A DNA stretch of 64,000 bases. It comes from Leptospira broomii serovar Hurstbridge str. 5399. GTDB taxonomy: Bacteria > Spirochaetota > Leptospiria > Leptospirales > Leptospiraceae. Shown one piece after another: positions 1 to 8,341 of this stretch (positions are counted from its first letter, which is position 1; every line of letters starts with the position of its first letter). The position numbers and the translations under genes are program-made. The DNA is taken from the NCBI RefSeq assembly GCF_000243715.2, contig NZ_AHMO02000008.1:1475001-1539000 (forward strand), given 5' to 3'. The notes below the pieces were generated by a model that was not told the origin of the DNA, did not search any database, and was given only the letters and a program-made list of their open reading frames with translations.

Positions 1-245
1 AAATATAATTCCAAGTGAGAGGAGTGATTCAGACAAAATGTAGCGATCGCTTCGCCCGGTTTTACTCCGGCATTTCGTAGAGCGTTCATTAACCGAATGG
101 TTCGCTTATAAAATTCCCCGTAAGTATAACGTTGAACGGAATTATCGTGCCATTTTGTAACGATTTCCTTATATGGATGAACATCTTTGGCACGACGTAG
201 AATCGAAGGTAGGACTAAAGGATAGTCCATCATGGTAGATCGCAT
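1..245 (-). CDS. AMP-dependent acyl-CoA ligase, N-terminal part (runs off window)
   Basis: Only the first 81 codons are inside the window. They read as the beginning of an AMP-forming fatty-acyl-CoA ligase: an early MMDYPLVLPSILRRA stretch, then YTYGEFYKRTIRLMNALR, then GVKPGEAIATFCLNHSSHLE. These match the usual N-terminal signature of medium/long-chain acyl-CoA synthetases (substrate activation to acyl-AMP, then thioesterification with CoA). The catalytic P-loop and adenylation motifs lie outside. The start at 245 is favoured because a GGAG sits six bases upstream; ATGs at 233 and 230 are alternatives without a Shine-Dalgarno sequence. It follows the cupin gene on the same strand, separated by a strong hairpin. 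Family assignment is fairly secure; chain-length specificity cannot be judged. Confidence 0.8.
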   Translation of the reverse strand, partial: MRSTMMDYPLVLPSILRRAKDVHPYKEIVTKWHDNSVQRYTYGEFYKRTIRLMNALRNAGVKPGEAIATFCLNHSSHLELY

Positions 246-284
246 AAAAAACTCCGCTTTAGCTTTGGTTATGGAAAAGCGGAG
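246..284 (-). terminator. Hairpin plus T-run, overlapping a Shine-Dalgarno sequence
   Basis: Read on the minus strand, CTCCGCTTT (284-276) pairs perfectly with AAAGCGGAG (260-252) over a 15-nt loop and is followed by six T (251-246), the form of an intrinsic terminator. The ATG of the acyl-CoA ligase follows at once (245), and the GGAG in the 3' arm is its only visible ribosome-binding site. It could end the cupin transcript, attenuate read-through, or sequester the ribosome-binding site. Confidence 0.65.
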
Positions 285-335
285 GTATTTTTCCCCTCGA
301 AAAAGGATCGAGTCAAGGAGAATTCTAAAAATCTC

Positions 336-710
336 TTAGCTGCAGGTAACCACGACGAATTTTAAACTAGGTTCATAAATTTCAAAAATAGAGTCGTGAC
401 CCGCAGGAACAGTCAAGATGTCCCCGGGTTTCATTTCTATTTGTTCGCCGCTATCCAGCAATATAGCTAAATGCCCGTAAATTAACTGAAAGGCCTCGTC
501 ATACTTAAATTTATAATGAAACTTAGACGGTTGCGCCGAAATTACCGAAACGTGCATGAGACCTGTACGCGCACCCTTTGTGCGTAAGACTTTAATCTTT
601 GCATCGGGATTTCCTTCGATCACATCTACGATCGGATACGAGATTACATCCGATAAATCCATCGCTTCCATAAATACGATTGAGCTGCCAGAATAAACTT
701 GGTTTTCCAT
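336..710 (-). CDS. Small cupin-domain protein
   Basis: A 124-residue single-domain protein. The centre and C-terminal half have cupin character: FKYDEAFQLIYGHLAILLDSG, then EQIEMKPGDILTVPAGHDSIFEI. The G-H-L-x-I-L-L turn and the KPGDILTVPAGHD segment correspond to cupin motifs 1 and 2, although the usual metal-binding HxH of motif 1 is not obvious, so metal binding is uncertain. An AGGAG lies about nine bases upstream of the ATG. It sits upstream of an acyl-CoA ligase on the same strand and directly downstream of two TetR-type palindromes. The substrate is unknown; a sensing or small-molecule-binding role in lipid or xenobiotic metabolism is only inferred from position. Confidence 0.75.
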   Translation of the reverse strand: MENQVYSGSSIVFMEAMDLSDVISYPIVDVIEGNPDAKIKVLRTKGARTGLMHVSVISAQPSKFHYKFKYDEAFQLIYGHLAILLDSGEQIEMKPGDILTVPAGHDSIFEIYEPSLKFVVVTCS

Positions 711-761
711 CGCTTTTACTCCTACATGTTTTGCTACGGGATTCTCATGAAATTTAAAATG

Positions 762-777
762 TAGACCATATGGTCTA
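762..777. promoter_or_regulatory. Perfect 16-bp palindrome, probable TetR-family operator 1
   Basis: TAGACCATATGGTCTA is a perfect inverted repeat 52-67 bp upstream of the cupin start codon, where the promoter of that minus-strand gene should lie. The TAGACC-N4-GGTCTA form is like the boxes bound by NemR-type TetR repressors. No tetR gene is visible in the window. Confidence 0.6.
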
Positions 778-795
778 TCACCAGTAATTTAGATA

Positions 796-811
796 TAGAC
801 TAGTTGGTCTA
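796..811. promoter_or_regulatory. Second TetR-type operator, imperfect copy
   Basis: TAGACTAGTTGGTCTA matches the perfect palindrome at 762-777 at 13 of 16 positions and keeps both outer half-sites. The two sites are 34 bp apart centre to centre, close to three helical turns, which would suit two repressor dimers on one face of the DNA. Confidence 0.5.
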
Positions 812-937
812 TTATTTTATGTTTCGACTTATAAAATTTTTGCAGCTGAAAAGACGTGATTTTAATTTTGCGGAATGGTCCTCTTCGAGTCGAGTGTTCC
901 AAAGGTGTGAATTAATTCGTTTATTATGCTTAAAATA

Positions 938-1295
938 CCGAAGAAGGGACTCGCCGTTTCGCAGTCTCCCATCCTGGTCGACTGGGCTCCACGGCGTCTC
1001 GAACTTGCCTCGCCACGTCGTGTGGCTCGGTCGCAGCCACTACGCTCCTTATGGTCGCTGTGTTGCTCCCAAGTTCTCGCTTCGAGTCCTATAATTTGAT
1101 TTTACTTCTTGAATATGCCGAAGAAGGGACTCGCCGTTTCGCAGTCTCCCATCCTGGTCGACTGGGCTCCACGGCGTCTCGAACTTGCCTCGCCACGTCG
1201 TGTGGCTCGGTCGCAGCCACTACGCTCCTTATGGTCGCTGTGTTGCTCCCAAGTTCTCGCTTCGAGTCCTATAATTTGATTTTACTTCTTGAATA

Positions 1296-1312
<17 letters not shown>
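938..1312. repeat. 180-bp direct tandem repeat, about 2.1 copies, ending inside tRNA-Leu
   Basis: Bases 938-1132 recur exactly at 1118-1312. Each unit starts with a copy of the last ~16 bases of the adjacent tRNA-Leu gene (minus-strand CGAGTCCCTTCTTCGG), and the final partial unit is the real tRNA 3' end. The rest of the unit is more GC-rich than its surroundings and carries short inverted repeats such as GCCAC-GTCGT-GTGGC. Open frames across it (804-1344) have no coding character. On the minus strand the array lies just downstream of the tRNA and would be transcribed with it unless terminated. From 812 to 937 I see nothing beyond a weak CTTCGAGT match at 883 that also occurs near the end of each unit. 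No gene is recognised anywhere from 711 to 1295. Confidence 0.9.
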
Positions 1313-1377
<65 letters not shown>

Positions 1378-1496
1378 TTTTGAGAACAGGGATGGAATTC
1401 CCTGATGGGGATAATTTTAGTGATACTGGCTTTCCGTCAGCTTATTTTTGGAATTCATTGACACGATAATTGAGAGGAAAGTAGGGTTAGGATAAG

Positions 1497-2078
1497 ATGA
1501 AAGAAGAGAGGAAGACCTCCGAGACGGATATAAAACTAGCCCTAAACGTAAGAGGGACCGGAAAATATAATTTTGATACTGAGATTCCATTTTTCGATCA
1601 CATGCTTTCCCACGTATCAAAGCATAGTCTGATAGATCTTGATCTTTGGTTACGAGGAGACATAGAAATTGATTGCCACCATAGCGTGGAGGACACTGCG
1701 ATTCTGTTAGGTTCTACGATTCACAAGCAACTCGGTGACAAGGCTGGAATTCGTAGATACGGGCATTTTACCTTACCGATGGACGAGGTTCTTACGACGG
1801 TCGCTGTCGATCTAGGTGGACGATTTTTCTTTAAATACTCCGGGCCACCGCTAGTCGGAAAATTCGGTATCTACGATGCGGAACTTACTCTGGAGTTCCT
1901 GCAAAAGTTCGCATTGAACGCTAAGATGAATTTACATGTTGTCGTCCATTACGGTGAAAATAGACATCATTTGCACGAATCGATATTCAAAGGCCTAGGT
2001 AAGGCCTTAAGAATGGCAATTGAAATAGATCCAAAGGCTGAAGGAACCATTCCGTCAACAAAGGGAGTCTTGGAGTGA
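1497..2078 (+). CDS. hisB: Imidazoleglycerol-phosphate dehydratase
   Basis: A monofunctional 193-residue HisB that converts imidazole glycerol phosphate to imidazole acetol phosphate in histidine synthesis. Visible signatures are FDHML (33-37), the metal-binding DCHHSVEDT (59-67) and HHLHE (157-161), and the family's C-terminal STKG. Length is normal and no phosphatase domain is fused. A purine-rich AGGAT-type leader precedes the ATG, and GATAAT at 1465-1470 is a possible -10 box without a convincing -35. It is first in a three-gene operon; its stop overlaps the hisH start by 4 nt. Confidence 0.97.
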   Translation: MKEERKTSETDIKLALNVRGTGKYNFDTEIPFFDHMLSHVSKHSLIDLDLWLRGDIEIDCHHSVEDTAILLGSTIHKQLGDKAGIRRYGHFTLPMDEVLTTVAVDLGGRFFFKYSGPPLVGKFGIYDAELTLEFLQKFALNAKMNLHVVVHYGENRHHLHESIFKGLGKALRMAIEIDPKAEGTIPSTKGVLE

Positions 2079-2707
2079 TCGCAGTTTTAGATTATGGGAT
2101 GGGTAATATCCATTCCTGCCTTAAAGCGATCTCCCTGTACACGAATGAATTTTGTTATACTAAAGATCCTGAAATCATTCTCTCGTCTTCGGCCCTGATA
2201 CTTCCAGGTGACGGACATTTTGATAAGGCGATGACGAATCTAAGGGAATCCGGGTTAAAAGAAGTGGTAGACAAGCATGTTCAATCAGGAAAACCTTTAT
2301 TAGGAATTTGTATAGGATTTCAGATTCTTTTCGAAGATTCAGATGAGACCGCTTCCACCAACTCCAAGGGAACGGTCGAAGGATTGGGTTATATCAAGGG
2401 CAAAGTACGTAAGTTTCGGGGGAAAAATTTTAAGGTTCCGCATATAGGCTGGAATCGGCTTATTAAACGAAGACCTAAGGAAACGCTTCTTTTAAAGGAA
2501 ATTCCGGACGAATCGTTCGTTTATTTTATTCACTCTTATCGACCTACCGATGTGGAAGGCAAAGCGATTACTGGACTTTGTCAATATTACGGAGAGAAAT
2601 TTCCGGCAGTTATCGAAAAGGGAAATATTTTTGGAACTCAATTTCATCCGGAGAAATCCCATTCTATCGGACTAAAAATTCTGGAGAATTTTATAAAATC
2701 GTTATGA
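2075..2707 (+). CDS. hisH: Imidazole glycerol phosphate synthase, glutaminase subunit
   Basis: A 210-residue class I glutamine amidotransferase that feeds ammonia to HisF for IGP and AICAR formation. The nucleophile Cys79 is in LLGICIGFQ and the His191/Glu193 pair is in QFHPE, completing the triad. The start is GTG, within a GTGA overlap of the hisB stop, indicating translational coupling; the stop overlaps hisA the same way. HisF, its obligate partner, is not in this window, so it must be encoded elsewhere. Confidence 0.96.
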   Translation: MIAVLDYGMGNIHSCLKAISLYTNEFCYTKDPEIILSSSALILPGDGHFDKAMTNLRESGLKEVVDKHVQSGKPLLGICIGFQILFEDSDETASTNSKGTVEGLGYIKGKVRKFRGKNFKVPHIGWNRLIKRRPKETLLLKEIPDESFVYFIHSYRPTDVEGKAITGLCQYYGEKFPAVIEKGNIFGTQFHPEKSHSIGLKILENFIKSL

Positions 2708-3435
2708 TCTTAATTCCTGCTATAGACCTTCTGGATAATTGTGCGGTTCGACTTTTTAAAGGCAAGTACGAAGACAAAACGGTTTATTCTACCGAGCCTT
2801 GGAAGCTTGCCGAGGGATTCGAAAAAAATGGAGCAGGTCTACTCCATTTAGTCGATTTAAACGGGGCCAGAAATCAAATCGGAGTTAATGGGGAATCCAT
2901 TTCGAAGATCAGAAATTCTACGAAATTGAAAATTCAACTCGGCGGCGGAATCCGTGATAAGGAAAAATTGGCCTATTATGATTCTATCGGAATCGATCGT
3001 TTTATTCTTGGAACCGCAGCGGTAAAAGATCCGGCATTACTGGATTTCGCCTTACAAAAGTACGGAAAAGACCGGGTTGTCGTAGCAGTCGACGCTAGAG
3101 ATGGGATCGTAAAAATCGCAGGATGGGAAGAAGACTCAGGTCTAAAATATATGGATCTTCTGGCTAGAATTCACAAGGTCGGCGTCGAATTCATTATTTT
3201 CACTGATATCGCGCAAGACGGAACGTTAGCTGGACCGAACTTGAATGCTTATAAGGAGATTCTAAGTCAATATCCTTTTCAAGTAATCGCTTCCGGCGGT
3301 ATTTCATCCTTAAAAGATATTATGGCCTTATCCGCATTGGGAACACCGGTCCCGGTATTCGGCGTAATAACTGGCAAAGCTCTCTACGAAGGACGTATCG
3401 ACCTTGCAGAGGCTATCTCCAGCCTAGAAGAATAA
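2704..3435 (+). CDS. hisA: ProFAR isomerase (1-(5-phosphoribosyl)-5-[(5-phosphoribosylamino)methylideneamino]imidazole-4-carboxamide isomerase)
   Basis: A 243-residue TIM-barrel enzyme catalysing the Amadori rearrangement of ProFAR to PRFAR. The barrel begins MILIPAIDL with catalytic-type Asp8, and VAVDARDG (Asp130) and [13 protein letters not shown] in the second half match the HisA family. The start at 2704 overlaps the hisH stop by 4 nt (ATGA). The frame stays open upstream to 2578, but that part is inside hisH and has no HisA character. Telling HisA from HisF rests on the AIDL start and D-G-T-L-x-G-P-N, which fit HisA. Confidence 0.95.
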   Translation: MILIPAIDLLDNCAVRLFKGKYEDKTVYSTEPWKLAEGFEKNGAGLLHLVDLNGARNQIGVNGESISKIRNSTKLKIQLGGGIRDKEKLAYYDSIGIDRFILGTAAVKDPALLDFALQKYGKDRVVVAVDARDGIVKIAGWEEDSGLKYMDLLARIHKVGVEFIIFTDIAQDGTLAGPNLNAYKEILSQYPFQVIASGGISSLKDIMALSALGTPVPVFGVITGKALYEGRIDLAEAISSLEE

Positions 3436-3538
3436 AAAATTGTCGGAACTTTTTCTACGCTCCTCGACTTGTCGATATTTTTCTTTCCTTCCTCATTTAT
3501 CCTCGGTACAAAGGTAAATTCTAAACGGGAGACACCGG

Positions 3539-4750
3539 ATGAAAAAAATTCAGTTGAATTACGTTCTAACTGGGATCGCAGCAATCGGACTTATTATTTC
3601 TTTCCTCTTAATTCAAAAATACTTCGGGGGAGGCGACGGGGCAGCAAAAGCTTTATGCGACGCATTAAGCGAAAGCGGTTCTTGTGATAAGGTTTCCGAA
3701 AGTAGTTTTTCAGCAATTCGTAATATTCCTTTTTTTGGGGATGTTCCGATTGCATTGTTCGGTTTTGCTTTTTACGGGTTTATAGGATTCCTTTTTGTTT
3801 GGGCGGAACGATATAAAGAAAAGGAAGCTGATTATACTCGATTAGCGTTTTATCTTTTAATCTTGGGCCTGATCGTCGATATAAGTTTATTTCTTGTTTC
3901 TTCTCTGGTTATCGAAGCGATTTGCGGACTCTGCGTAGCAACGTATCTTGTGACTCTTGCTCTTTTAGGTATCACATACATTAAATTTAAGGCAATCCAA
4001 GAGAAGACGATAACGAAAGTATTTCCGGTAATAACGAAGGATATATTGAACTTTGCTATCGCTCTTTTGATATTCTTACTAATCGGACAAGTATTCGGAA
4101 AAATTTCCGGACCTTCTCTAACTGCGGGGGAACATTCCGGAGCATCTCAGATTGCGCGCTCGTTGGCCGAGTATGAGGCGGCTCCGGTTATTCCGATTGA
4201 TATTACTGGCTCTTCGTTCCAAGGCGACGCAAATGCTCCGATCACGATCGTTAAGTTCGCGGATTTTAATTGCGGCCACTGCATGCACACATCTCATATT
4301 CTTAAAGGAATTTTGAGGGATTATGAAGGTATTGTAAAGGTAGTTTATAAGAATTTTCCTTTGGATGGAAATTGTAATCGTCTTGTACAGAGGTCGTCGC
4401 CTCAAGCGAGTTCCTGCGTTGCAGCTTCTGCGGCGATTTGCGCAGATAAACAGCATAAATTTCCGGTAATTTACGACGGTTTGTACGCTGATAACGAGCT
4501 CGGTGTAATGCATACTCCGGCCACTGTTTTAAAGTTAGCGGAATCAAACGGGCTTGATATGAATTCGTTTCGATCTTGCCTTGCGTCTCCCGCAGTAAGA
4601 CAGCAAATCGCAAAAGAAGTTGATGATGCCGAGAAAATGGATATTCGCAGTACTCCAAGTCTCTTTATCAATAATAAGGCGATCCGAAGCGGGACGCCTG
4701 ATGAGAAGTTTTTAAGAGAACTTATCAATAGCCTGATCAAAAAGGTTTAA
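3539..4750 (+). CDS. VKOR-DsbA fusion, membrane thiol oxidoreductase
   Basis: A 403-residue fusion of a vitamin K epoxide reductase domain and a periplasmic thioredoxin-fold (DsbA-like) domain. Residues 8-26, 70-90, 103-125 and 128-150 look like membrane helices. VKOR cysteines are present as Cys40/Cys49 and the quinone-side pair CGLC (129-132). A further helix near 170-187 leads to a DsbA-like domain with the active site CGHC (245-248) and a cis-proline region RSTPSLFIN. In known VKOR fusions this couples disulfide formation in exported proteins to quinone reduction, replacing DsbB plus DsbA. GGGAGA lies just upstream of the ATG. It is first of three closely spaced genes. Confidence 0.92.
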   Translation: MKKIQLNYVLTGIAAIGLIISFLLIQKYFGGGDGAAKALCDALSESGSCDKVSESSFSAIRNIPFFGDVPIALFGFAFYGFIGFLFVWAERYKEKEADYTRLAFYLLILGLIVDISLFLVSSLVIEAICGLCVATYLVTLALLGITYIKFKAIQEKTITKVFPVITKDILNFAIALLIFLLIGQVFGKISGPSLTAGEHSGASQIARSLAEYEAAPVIPIDITGSSFQGDANAPITIVKFADFNCGHCMHTSHILKGILRDYEGIVKVVYKNFPLDGNCNRLVQRSSPQASSCVAASAAICADKQHKFPVIYDGLYADNELGVMHTPATVLKLAESNGLDMNSFRSCLASPAVRQQIAKEVDDAEKMDIRSTPSLFINNKAIRSGTPDEKFLRELINSLIKKV

Positions 4751-4759
4751 GGCATCTTA

Positions 4760-5302
4760 ATGTCTCAGGAGACCGAAGAAGTTAAAAAGCAGGTTTCCTG
4801 TCGAAACTGCGGCTCATTAATTCCCGCCGATTCGGACAAATGCGTATTTTGCGGGTCGTATCAGGTAGCAGGAAGAGTTCCTGTAATAAAGTTCTTCTCC
4901 GAGAGTCGTTTTTTTCGGAGAGTCATTTTATATCCAGTTTCTCTTCTATCCGCGATCGGAATTCCGATATTTTATTTTTCTACGAGTATGATTTTTCCGG
5001 ATAAGACTTGGGTCTTTGTGTTTTCTTTCTTCGGGTTTCTATTCTGTCTTTTCGGATATATTTCGGAATGGATATTTATGCATAAAGCTCGGGGCGAAGC
5101 TAAGGATTTTAGACAGGGATTTTTCGAATGGCAGAAAAAACTTTTCGATCGTTCCCCATCCTTATCGTATGCCGGAATGTTTTTATTCGTTTGCGTGCCG
5201 CTTATCGATTGGGTAAATCCGATTCCTTTTTCTCTGACATCCTCCGCAATATGGACAATACTTTTAATTTTCCTAATAAAGATTCTCTTTCCTTTATTTT
5301 AA
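4760..5302 (+). CDS. Zinc-ribbon membrane protein, function unknown
   Basis: A 180-residue protein with an N-terminal zinc ribbon, CRNC (14-17) and CVFC (28-31), followed by about four hydrophobic segments (roughly 55-75, 82-105, 138-152 and 160-178). It starts 9 bases after the VKOR-DsbA stop and lies 36 bases before the DUF885 gene, so the three are probably co-transcribed. The ribbon would be cytoplasmic if the first helix runs outward. I do not recognise a more specific family. Confidence 0.75.
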   Translation: MSQETEEVKKQVSCRNCGSLIPADSDKCVFCGSYQVAGRVPVIKFFSESRFFRRVILYPVSLLSAIGIPIFYFSTSMIFPDKTWVFVFSFFGFLFCLFGYISEWIFMHKARGEAKDFRQGFFEWQKKLFDRSPSLSYAGMFLFVCVPLIDWVNPIPFSLTSSAIWTILLIFLIKILFPLF

Positions 5303-5338
5303 TATATCTCGATCTATTTTTCATCCGGAGATTTTTCA

Positions 5339-7150
5339 ATGAAAAAGATTTTAAGCATTATCCTTTTGTCGGTTGCGGCAATTGCTTTTTTATTCGGCGG
5401 TTTGGTCTGGCATACTGCTAATTACCGACCGTTGACTTTATATTTGTTTTATGAAAAAATTTTCTGGGAGAACGTTTTGGACGATCCCGAAACACTTTCT
5501 TCGATTAGAATACTCGACCGGTGGGGTATTCGTGGCCATAATTCCGAATGGACCGACTCCTCTCCGGAACGAGAACTTGAAATTGCTGATCGAAAGAAGA
5601 GGCAACTTGAAATTTTAAGAAGCTATGATTCTGCCGAACTAAAGGGCGAAGATAAGGCGTATTATCGCGCTTTGGAATGGGGTTTGGAGTTGGCGGCAAA
5701 GGGAGAGGCATTCGTTTATTATGATTACCCTGTAAACCAACTCTTCGGGCTACAAAATCAAATCCCTACATTTCTAGCGACGGTCCACGACATTGAAGAT
5801 GAAAACGATGTCGACGCATATCTCGCCAGGCTACGAAAAATACCCAATAAAATCGATCAGAGCCTACGAGGGTTAAAATTACGGCAATCGAAAGGGATTA
5901 TACCTCCAATTTTTATATTGGATAAGGTATTGGATGAAATCAAGGGATTTCGAAGATCGACGCCTCAGACAAATATTCTTTACGTGAGCCTTGAAAAGAA
6001 ATTAGCAAAAGTAGAAAAACTCAAAAGTAGAAAAAAGGAATATTTAGAGAAGGTTGAAAAAGAAATTCGGCAATCGGTGTATCCGTCATACGAGAGGCTG
6101 GAAGAATTTCTTTATCGGCAAAAAAAAGTCGCGGATAGTAAAGCAGGGGTTTGGAAATTACCCGACGGCGACGACTATTATGCTCAAGTTTTAAAGTTCC
6201 ATACCACCACCTCGCTGACTCCGGAAGAGATACATTCGATTGGAACTTCGGAAGTAAAGAGAATCCAGACTGAAATGAAGGATATTTTAAAATCACTCGG
6301 CCTTAATAACCGTGAAATTCCGGTCGCCCTAAAAGAATTGCGATCGCGTTCCGAGTTTTTATTTCCTTCTTCCGATCAAGGACGGGAAGAAGCTTTGTCC
6401 GCCTATCGAGAGATCCTGGAGGATTCTATCCTAAAATCTAAACCTCTCTTTCCGATCTGGCCTAAGGCGAATATAGAAGTGCAAAGAATACCTGCATTTA
6501 AGGAAGCCGGGGCGCCAGGTGCATATTACGAAGAACCGAGCTGGGACGGAAAAAGACCGGGAGTTTTTTATGCAAACCTCCGGGATTTAAAGGAAGTTCC
6601 TAAATTCGGAATGCGTACGCTTACCTATCACGAAGCAATTCCCGGTCATCATTTACAGATTGCTTGGGCTCAAGAATTGACGAATGCTCCGAGAATTTTG
6701 CGAATGACTCATTATACGGCGTTTGTGGAAGGATGGGCTCTATATGCGGAACGATTAGCAAAAGACTACGCATTCTTTTCGGATCCTCATTCGGATCTGG
6801 GACGTTTACAAGCGGAGCTCTTTAGGGCGGTCAGACTTGTCGTTGATACCGGAATTCATCGAAAGCGATGGTCCCGGGAGCAGGCGATCGAATATATGAG
6901 TAAAAATACCGGGATGCCGCCAAAAGATGTTACCGCCGAAATAGAGCGATATATCGTATATCCCGGTCAAGCCTGTGCGTATAAAATCGGAATGTTATCC
7001 TTCTTGCGTCTACGAGAGGATTGGAAAATTACAAAAGGGGCCGACTTTGACATAAAGAAGTTTCACGGATTTGCATTAGGTGCAGGTTCATTGCCGATGG
7101 AAATTTTGGAAGAGCGATCAAAGGAAACGTTACTATACCCTAAGAATTAA
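5339..7150 (+). CDS. DUF885-family exported protein, putative zinc hydrolase
   Basis: A 603-residue protein with an N-terminal hydrophobic segment (residues 4-25: signal peptide or anchor) and a long alpha-helical body. The DUF885 hallmark THEAIPGHHLQ-type motif (here YHEAIPGHHLQ, near 431-441) supplies a His-Glu and a His-His pair, and EGWALYAERLA follows near 462. DUF885 proteins are regarded as peptidase-like, probably zinc-dependent, but the substrate is usually unknown. The protein is full length for the family. Its stop is only six bases from the convergent thiD stop. Confidence 0.85.
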   Translation: MKKILSIILLSVAAIAFLFGGLVWHTANYRPLTLYLFYEKIFWENVLDDPETLSSIRILDRWGIRGHNSEWTDSSPERELEIADRKKRQLEILRSYDSAELKGEDKAYYRALEWGLELAAKGEAFVYYDYPVNQLFGLQNQIPTFLATVHDIEDENDVDAYLARLRKIPNKIDQSLRGLKLRQSKGIIPPIFILDKVLDEIKGFRRSTPQTNILYVSLEKKLAKVEKLKSRKKEYLEKVEKEIRQSVYPSYERLEEFLYRQKKVADSKAGVWKLPDGDDYYAQVLKFHTTTSLTPEEIHSIGTSEVKRIQTEMKDILKSLGLNNREIPVALKELRSRSEFLFPSSDQGREEALSAYREILEDSILKSKPLFPIWPKANIEVQRIPAFKEAGAPGAYYEEPSWDGKRPGVFYANLRDLKEVPKFGMRTLTYHEAIPGHHLQIAWAQELTNAPRILRMTHYTAFVEGWALYAERLAKDYAFFSDPHSDLGRLQAELFRAVRLVVDTGIHRKRWSREQAIEYMSKNTGMPPKDVTAEIERYIVYPGQACAYKIGMLSFLRLREDWKITKGADFDIKKFHGFALGAGSLPMEILEERSKETLLYPKN

Positions 7151-7156
7151 AATTAT

Positions 7157-7969
7157 TTAATATATCTTGGGGTTATGATTTAAGGTTTTAGATTTTCCGA
7201 TCGAGTAAGCCTGCTCAATTGCAGCGTGAAGAAATTCTTTGGCTAAGGAGATTGCTTCGGATAGAGAGTGATTTTTTCCCCAGTAGGAAGCGATTGCAGA
7301 TGAATACGTGCAACCGGTTCCATGAGGGTAAAAATTAGGAACAAACGGTTTTGAATAGACGGTAGTATCTCCGTTCGGGAGGGATAAAACGTCCGTCGCC
7401 TCATTTACATTTCTCAGATGCCCTCCTTTAAGAAGTACGTTTGTTCCGTACTTCCGAGAAAGAAATTCGGCAGCCGGACGCATATCGGATATTGAAGAGA
7501 CTATCCCGATTCCAAGCAAATTTGCTTCGTCTAGATTCGGAGTGATTAAATCAGCCAATGGAATTAATTCTTGAATTAACGATTCGATTGCATTGTCTTG
7601 AAGCAATTTGGCCCCGCTAGTTGCCACCATTACAGGATCGACAACCAACCGAAACGTACTACCAGCGGCTTTAAATTCTCGAATCAACGCGGAAAGTCTT
7701 GAAATTAGCGGCTGAGAGAAGAGCATTCCCGTTTTTATCGCTGCAACCGGGAAATAAGAAAATACGGCACGAATTTGCTTCTCTAGAAAATCAGGATCAA
7801 CCTCAAGTATCCCCGAGACGCCATCAGGATTTTGTGCAGTTAGGCATGTCAATGCGGAAGTTCCGAAATTTCCGATAGCGTTTATAGTTTTCAAGTCGGC
7901 TTGGATTCCGGCGCCACCTCCAGAATCGGAGCCGGCAATGGTGAGTATAACAGGTCTAACCGATGTCAT
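7157..7969 (-). CDS. thiD: Hydroxymethylpyrimidine/phosphomethylpyrimidine kinase
   Basis: A 270-residue ribokinase-fold enzyme phosphorylating HMP and HMP-phosphate in thiamine synthesis or salvage. It has the N-terminal [13 protein letters not shown] (13-25), a TIMAxTSQN-like strand (here [11 protein letters not shown]), DPVMVATSG, and the C-terminal anion-hole motif [11 protein letters not shown]. Length and motifs fit monofunctional ThiD. It is the last gene of a minus-strand cluster (kinase, ATL, thiD), 16 bases after the ATL gene. No other thi gene or TPP riboswitch is seen nearby. Confidence 0.94.
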   Translation of the reverse strand: MTSVRPVILTIAGSDSGGGAGIQADLKTINAIGNFGTSALTCLTAQNPDGVSGILEVDPDFLEKQIRAVFSYFPVAAIKTGMLFSQPLISRLSALIREFKAAGSTFRLVVDPVMVATSGAKLLQDNAIESLIQELIPLADLITPNLDEANLLGIGIVSSISDMRPAAEFLSRKYGTNVLLKGGHLRNVNEATDVLSLPNGDTTVYSKPFVPNFYPHGTGCTYSSAIASYWGKNHSLSEAISLAKEFLHAAIEQAYSIGKSKTLNHNPKIY

Positions 7970-7985
7970 CGATTCTTCTTATCCA

Positions 7986-8339
7986 TTAAGGCCATCCGAA
8001 TTTCCTGAAATCAGCGGTATCATTCTGATCGAACTCTATTCCCTCCGACTGTAAAATCTTCCTTTGTAAAATGGCTCGATGGGAGTCCCCTCGGAATGAG
8101 ATTTTTCCTTGGCTGTTAATTACTCTTTGCCAAGGAATTTTTTGCTCTCGATCTTTAGGGATGGCATTTAACGCGTAGCCTACTGCCCTAGCTGCTCTCG
8201 GCTTTCCTAATAAGACTGCGATCCTGCCGTAGCTGGTGATTCTTCCTCGAGGAACCTTCTTTGTAATTTTATAAACTTCCTCGTAAAAACTAGGTTTCTT
8301 AACTATAATTTTATTCTTAGATTGTGGGAGTTTTTTCAT
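7986..8339 (-). CDS. Alkyltransferase-like (ATL) DNA-damage recognition protein
   Basis: A 117-residue protein matching the C-terminal domain of O6-alkylguanine-DNA alkyltransferase: [13 protein letters not shown], then [10 protein letters not shown] with the Arg finger (Arg51), then the active-site segment. The reactive-cysteine motif PCHRV is PWQRV (69-73), with Trp70 in place of Cys. That substitution is typical of ATL proteins, which bind O6-alkylguanine without repairing it and direct nucleotide excision repair. It starts two bases after the histidine-kinase stop and precedes thiD; neither neighbour suggests DNA repair, so co-transcription may be incidental. Confidence 0.88.
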   Translation of the reverse strand: MKKLPQSKNKIIVKKPSFYEEVYKITKKVPRGRITSYGRIAVLLGKPRAARAVGYALNAIPKDREQKIPWQRVINSQGKISFRGDSHRAILQRKILQSEGIEFDQNDTADFRKFGWP

Positions 8340-8341
8340 AA

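Noticed and set aside
2578..2703. Extended start for hisA
   Set aside because: The extra 42 codons lie inside hisH and do not match HisA; the ATG at 2704 overlaps the hisH stop as in a coupled operon.
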